Shown piece by piece: positions 59,714 through 64,000 of a stretch of DNA of 64,000 bases. The position numbers and the translations under genes are program-made. The stretch is from Hormiphora californensis (Eukaryota; Ctenophora; Tentaculata; Cydippida; Pleurobrachiidae). The DNA lies in the NCBI GenBank assembly GCA_020137815.1, contig CM035356.1, positions 1,400,232 to 1,464,231 on the forward strand, in the 5' to 3' direction. Positions within the stretch are counted from its first letter, which is position 1, and every line of letters starts with the position of its first letter. Under the pieces are notes generated by a model. The model was not told the DNA's origin, searched no databases, and saw only the letters and a list, made by a program, of their open reading frames with translations.

Positions 59714-60440
59714 CATGTCGCAGTGACAGATTGTCGTTTTTCTACCCATTTAAATTCATTTCCTTTCTAATCATTCAGAATTCAAAAATCTTCCTATCAC
59801 AGGTTAACATTTCACATTTATCATTTCCTCAGCTTCTTGAACATCATTGAACCCCATATAAAAAGGGGGGAGGGGGCACCCCGTTCTTGCCTTGTTCGAC
59901 CCTCTCTCTCTCTCTCCTCGCCCGGGTGACGGCTTTTACAAAAGTAAAGGAGTGTTAGAACATAACATCCCCATTTCATATAACCCTTTTAAATTAATGT
60001 ACAGGTCATATATGGGAACCCTCTTTATCTCCAGTTACTAACCAGTCACAATTACTACGATTAAATAACTGTATAATACCACGTAAAAGTAGTACCCATT
60101 TTACTCCAGGGCGTACCTCCGAGGGGCACTTGTTATACGAGTTTTCCTAACGACTTTGCTCCAGAGGGGTATCTATTGTTAGTGGTGTAGGTGAGAGAGA
60201 GAGGGGGGAGAGGAGAGAGAGAAAGAGAGAGGGGAGAGGGAAAGAGAGAGAGAGAGAGCGAGACAGGAGAGGACGACGAGACGGATCGAGACAGTAGACG
60301 AGAGAGAGGAGAGAGGAGGAGAAGACGAGAGAGAGAGAGAGACGAGCCAGCGCGAGGAGAGAGAGACTGAGGAGAGGAGGAGAGAGCAGAGAGAGAGAGA
60401 GGACGAGAGGAGAGAGGAGAGAGGAAGATAGACGAGATAG

Positions 60441-60471
<31 letters not shown>

Positions 60472-60595
60472 GGATAGGGTGTAGATGGGTTTAAGTTGGT
60501 TAAACACCACTGTGTGTCACCTATAATTGCGGGACCACTAATGCACAGTGTTTTGGAGCCCACTCCTTCCCATTAACAACACGCTCTGTTCAATC

Positions 60596-60670
<75 letters not shown>

Positions 60671-62092
60671 TCTCTCTCTTTCTATCTCTCTCTCTCACTC
60701 TATGCGTTTTGTGTGTTTATATGCTCTGGACTCACAATAAGATTAGAGAGAACAGGTGCACGGGTATATTAATTCGTCACCTCTGACCATCTCCAATCTC
60801 CTTCTTTTACTCTAATCCACTCTATCTTCCTCCCCAAGCCTCAATCTATTTTAACTCTCATCCACTTTCTCCTACAATCTTAGTAAGAATCTTACTTGTG
60901 TACATGACAGAAAACACGCTCCCATTTCTGGACTCTGGCTTGAGTCTTTTTTTAAAGTATCAAAGGGTTAAGGGGTTTGAGTAACTCATGTGATTGGTGA
61001 TAAAATGAATGAATAAAACAGAAAGGGTGTAGATAGAGAACGATTTCTCCTCCTTCCCTTTTTCTCTCTCTGTCCCATCTGGCATCTTGGAGTTTTACTG
61101 AGTACCCTGGGATCTGCTGATGCTGAGAACCGGTGCACCTGGTTTGTGAGGATTGTTGTAACGCGCGATGACTCGCTTCTGGTGGTGTGCGCTGGAAGGG
61201 CGCGCGCCGGCCCTCTGCCAACCTCGTGCCCCTCTCTCTCTCTCAGCTGTTGATGGAGGAGACCTCGCACTTTTGGCGATTGGGTTAGAGAGGGAGCAAT
61301 CAAGTAATTGGGAGGGCCCCTGTCAATCATTAACATAATGACATGGCTCCCAGAGGGATGTTTACTTGTACAGAGAGGGGCTATTATAACATACGTGCCC
61401 TTTATTTGATGGACTGCAGTCTGCAGCACGCATGCTCTTAAACCCCCACACTCTCAAAACCTTGGTAACGCAGTTCCCCCTACATTGCGGGCACGCTAAA
61501 ACGTGCCTTACTATCGCAATGCCCTCGACAGAGGGGTAACTTCGTTACCAACTCAAAACCCACTCTCATTCTCAAAAACCCCGCATTCTGGGAGTCTCGG
61601 AAACTCTGTGAACTAGACAGTCATGCACAAATTAAACAATGGTCCCATTTTATATGACCTCCATTAGCCATGGCTAACTCAGCTCTAAGCCATCAGTACC
61701 GATTAAATCTCCTTGTTTGGAGTAGAACTGCCAACTAAAACTATTTTAGTGACATAGTCATACCCAATACCCATTTAATTAATGCATTACGGTGTGATAT
61801 ATCATGGCATTGCTATGTACGACCAAACATTTGTCTGTCTAGACATGTGTCACCTACAACACTGGCCGCGAAGCAGCCACATCGAAAACACACAGTCGTG
61901 TAGTCTGTTAATGTTATGGATTTGTCTTGTTGAGAAAGGGTGAGACTCAACAAGATTTGTCAGTTGTCTACCATTTATCAATCCAAACTGACATTGATAA
62001 TGTGCGGGGGTATTTATTTTCTTGAAGGAGGGCATTTCCCGGAGAGGGCTGTCATGTCGAATGTCAAAATTAGGAGAGACTTTTAAAGAGAG

Positions 62093-62278
<186 letters not shown>

Positions 62279-62805
62279 CAATGTTGCAGGTGCGGTTATT
62301 CGGGCTATTAGCCCAAATATGGATCGTTTTACGAGACAGTTCAGATGTGCACAGTTTGCAGTCATTGTTGGGTTATCATAGCAAAACTGTCACTTTTTAC
62401 AGCATCTTATTAGTGCTGCCATGGTTTGTCTTGTATTATAATTGTAGTAAGTTGTTGAGTAACTCAACAAGTAGTAAGGGGTTACAAGGTTGGTCTGTAA
62501 TCTGTATCAAAATTAATATTTCCAACTTATTCAAGATCAATTTACTTCCATTTATCATATAATGACCAACAATATGAATATGAGTCCCACCATGACTTAA
62601 ATCTACTGGACTCGGATATCTCCCTACCAGTATACACCTATTAAAACACAGAATTTCCCATTCGTTAAATAAATAACAGATACTATTACAAATACAAGAA
62701 CCTCAAGAATACCAAACAAATATTACTACCAACCGACTTAACTCCAGAACAAATAAAATAAGATAACCACTTAAATATTAACTTAACAAATATGGATAAA
62801 AAGGC

Positions 62806-63036
62806 TGACAGTGGTCCTCCGACATATTCCGACGTGAAATTCGACCTAGATCTCGACCTGGAATGAGCCGCGCATCAGAGAGATGTGCCGCAGTAAGAAA
62901 ATGATGTCGCGCTTCAACTCTTTTCTCTCGCTAGTCTTTGTGTCTCTCTCACTACGAATGCGCGCCTCATTCCAGGTCGAGATTCTCGTCGAATTTCACG
63001 TCGAGGTATGGCAATTATGTTGGAGGACCACTGTCA
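62806..63036. mobile_element. MITE-like inverted repeat, 231 bp
   Basis: Ends TGACAGTGGTCCTCC / GGAGGACCACTGTCA. Inner arm blocks CGACGTGAAATTCGACC and CTCGACCTGGAATGAG are mirrored. CAGTGG tips recall Tc1/mariner-type MITEs; the target duplication is not clear. Confidence 0.65.
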
Positions 63037-63259
63037 TATAGATAACATGCGTATTTACAACTTATAAAACCCTGCCGCCCACGCACTTTAAAAAGGCCAC
63101 GGCGGTGTCGGGACAGGGCTACTTAATTCTAATATCCTATTGTACAGGACTAATTGTCCTAGGGCTATGGATCCTGTTACAGGATTCCTGTAAAGTTACA
63201 CCCAAGGACCATAACGGTAACCTATCATACCGATATCCCTCTCAATAAGGAAGTGTCTC

Positions 63260-64000
63260 TCATAAGATATTCCTCTCTCTGTAGGGTTTATTTTCTAGAA
63301 TTCTCCGGAGGGAGAAGTTTGAGAGGTCAATTAGGGGATCCTCCCCCACCATCATCTCCGCTAGACACCTTCCTGCTGCAGGGGACTGCTGAATTCCTGG
63401 GGGGAGAGAGATTTGTTATTGACATATTGGTGCAAGATGGACAACACAATCTACTGTCTCACAAAATAGAAGACTGCCCTCTCCAAACCGGGCCATGTAC
63501 GACATTGCTGTCGACAGACAATTGATTGAGTGTTCTCACAAGTCTCGATCTATAAAACACGTTTCACGAGAATTGTTTACAATAAACTATTTACCGTGTC
63601 CAGAGAACCCGTTAATGTTGAAGTGATGGTCGGTGGTGGGATGAGGTCCAATGAGCCCGTTCTGGTCGAGAGTATTGTACTCGTAGTAGCCCACCCAGCC
63701 GCCTGTAGAGTTGATCAATTAGAGTCTGAATAAGCTGTGTGAATGTCGAATATATAGAGCAACAATAAAACAAGATATATACATCGGGGATCGTCTATCA
63801 TTATGAATTATGGGTAGCTTGTACAAACACTCTTCAATGGCACACTTACCAAGAATTTTGGTCCCCTCAAATATGGGCATTCTATAAGCGAGATTTTCCC
63901 AAATCTGCTCCGTGAATAGTGAGTCGTCAACCTCCCCAAAATTATTCAGTTCCTAAAAGTATAATTTAATAATTAATCAGTAACCAAATTAGCGACATCA
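63260..64000 (-). CDS. FOXRED1: FOXRED1 homologue, last three exons (partial)
   Basis: Minus-strand exons 63952-63850, 63702-63595 and 63396-63260 join in phase to the C-terminus of a DAO-type FAD-dependent oxidoreductase. The first gives [17 protein letters not shown], the second [20 protein letters not shown] followed by GFSGHG (FAD-binding C-terminal motif), and the last [15 protein letters not shown] and a stop after YRERNIL. The combination GYYxxNTxDQNGxxGPHP plus GFSGHG is diagnostic of FOXRED1, a mitochondrial matrix protein needed for complex I assembly. The N-terminal FAD dinucleotide-binding part lies beyond the window end. All borders are GT-AG (63849, 63594 donors). A + strand frame over the last exon is a shadow. 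Confidence 0.88.

Noticed and set aside
60986-61429. 147-codon - strand frame and an antisense + strand frame near 61090-61240
   Set aside because: Neither has splice partners or family resemblance; the composition is Arg/Ser-rich from purine-rich DNA.
63100-63525. + strand frame with a hydrophobic segment (YLILISYCTGLIVLGLWILL) and a 90-codon frame downstream
   Set aside because: The downstream part is antisense to the FOXRED1 last exon, whose - strand reading is clearly homologous; the hydrophobic part has no start or good acceptor.

Overview
The window is nuclear DNA of an invertebrate animal. Genes are split by short GT-AG introns and encode typical metazoan proteins: a CNOT7/8 deadenylase, TANGO6, mitoribosomal uS2m, ZIP9, a C/EBP bZIP factor, a bHLH-PAS factor, NOL7, a SNX22/24-type PX protein and FOXRED1. 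The C/EBP and bHLH-PAS factors point to Metazoa. I cannot place the phylum; the packing, and the many palindromic elements and (GA)n tracts, would fit a non-bilaterian such as a sponge, but that is a guess. There are no bacterial features. I assembled multi-exon genes by hand, requiring GT/AG borders, compatible phases and protein-family resemblance.

Layout. From 1 to 10.3 kb there is the last exon of an unknown + strand gene, then four - strand genes: a secreted Cys-rich protein (335-4535), SNX22/24-like (5554-6906), NOL7/UTP16-like (7439-8659) and a coiled-coil protein (9342-10313). A short bidirectional intergenic region separates the last from an intronless bHLH-PAS gene (10897-11940). 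The CNOT7/8 gene follows (13838-26375), then the tightly packed + strand genes TANGO6, MRPS2 and SLC39A9 (ZIP9), and then C/EBP (to 42.6 kb). From 42.6 to 63.2 kb the DNA is almost gene-free: (GA)n/(CT)n tracts, minisatellites, inverted-repeat elements and one small candidate gene at 58.65 kb. The window ends in the last three exons of FOXRED1 on the - strand.

The most interesting object is an 8.3 kb Polinton/Maverick-type element (13968-22261) in CNOT7/8 intron 1. It starts 10 nt after the exon and is flanked by 6-bp duplications (AACATC). It has about 1.05 kb terminal inverted repeats beginning AGT, each carrying a tRNA-Glu(UUC)-like sequence. Inside are a broken adenovirus-type cysteine protease, a pVI/pX-like minor virion protein ORF, several unidentified ORFs, arrays of a 20-21 bp motif and a nested dead CR1-group LINE. 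No polymerase, integrase or packaging ATPase is visible, so it is a degenerate, non-autonomous, virus-like relic.

Other mobile DNA: two head-to-tail Helitron-like elements in SLC39A9 intron 2 (the second enclosing a 24-bp minisatellite), two near-perfect palindromic elements bounded by TTAA, a Tigger/pogo-like MITE and several further fold-back elements, many inside introns. Apart from the neighbouring growth, transport and transcription roles of the individual proteins, I see no operon-like functional link between the genes.
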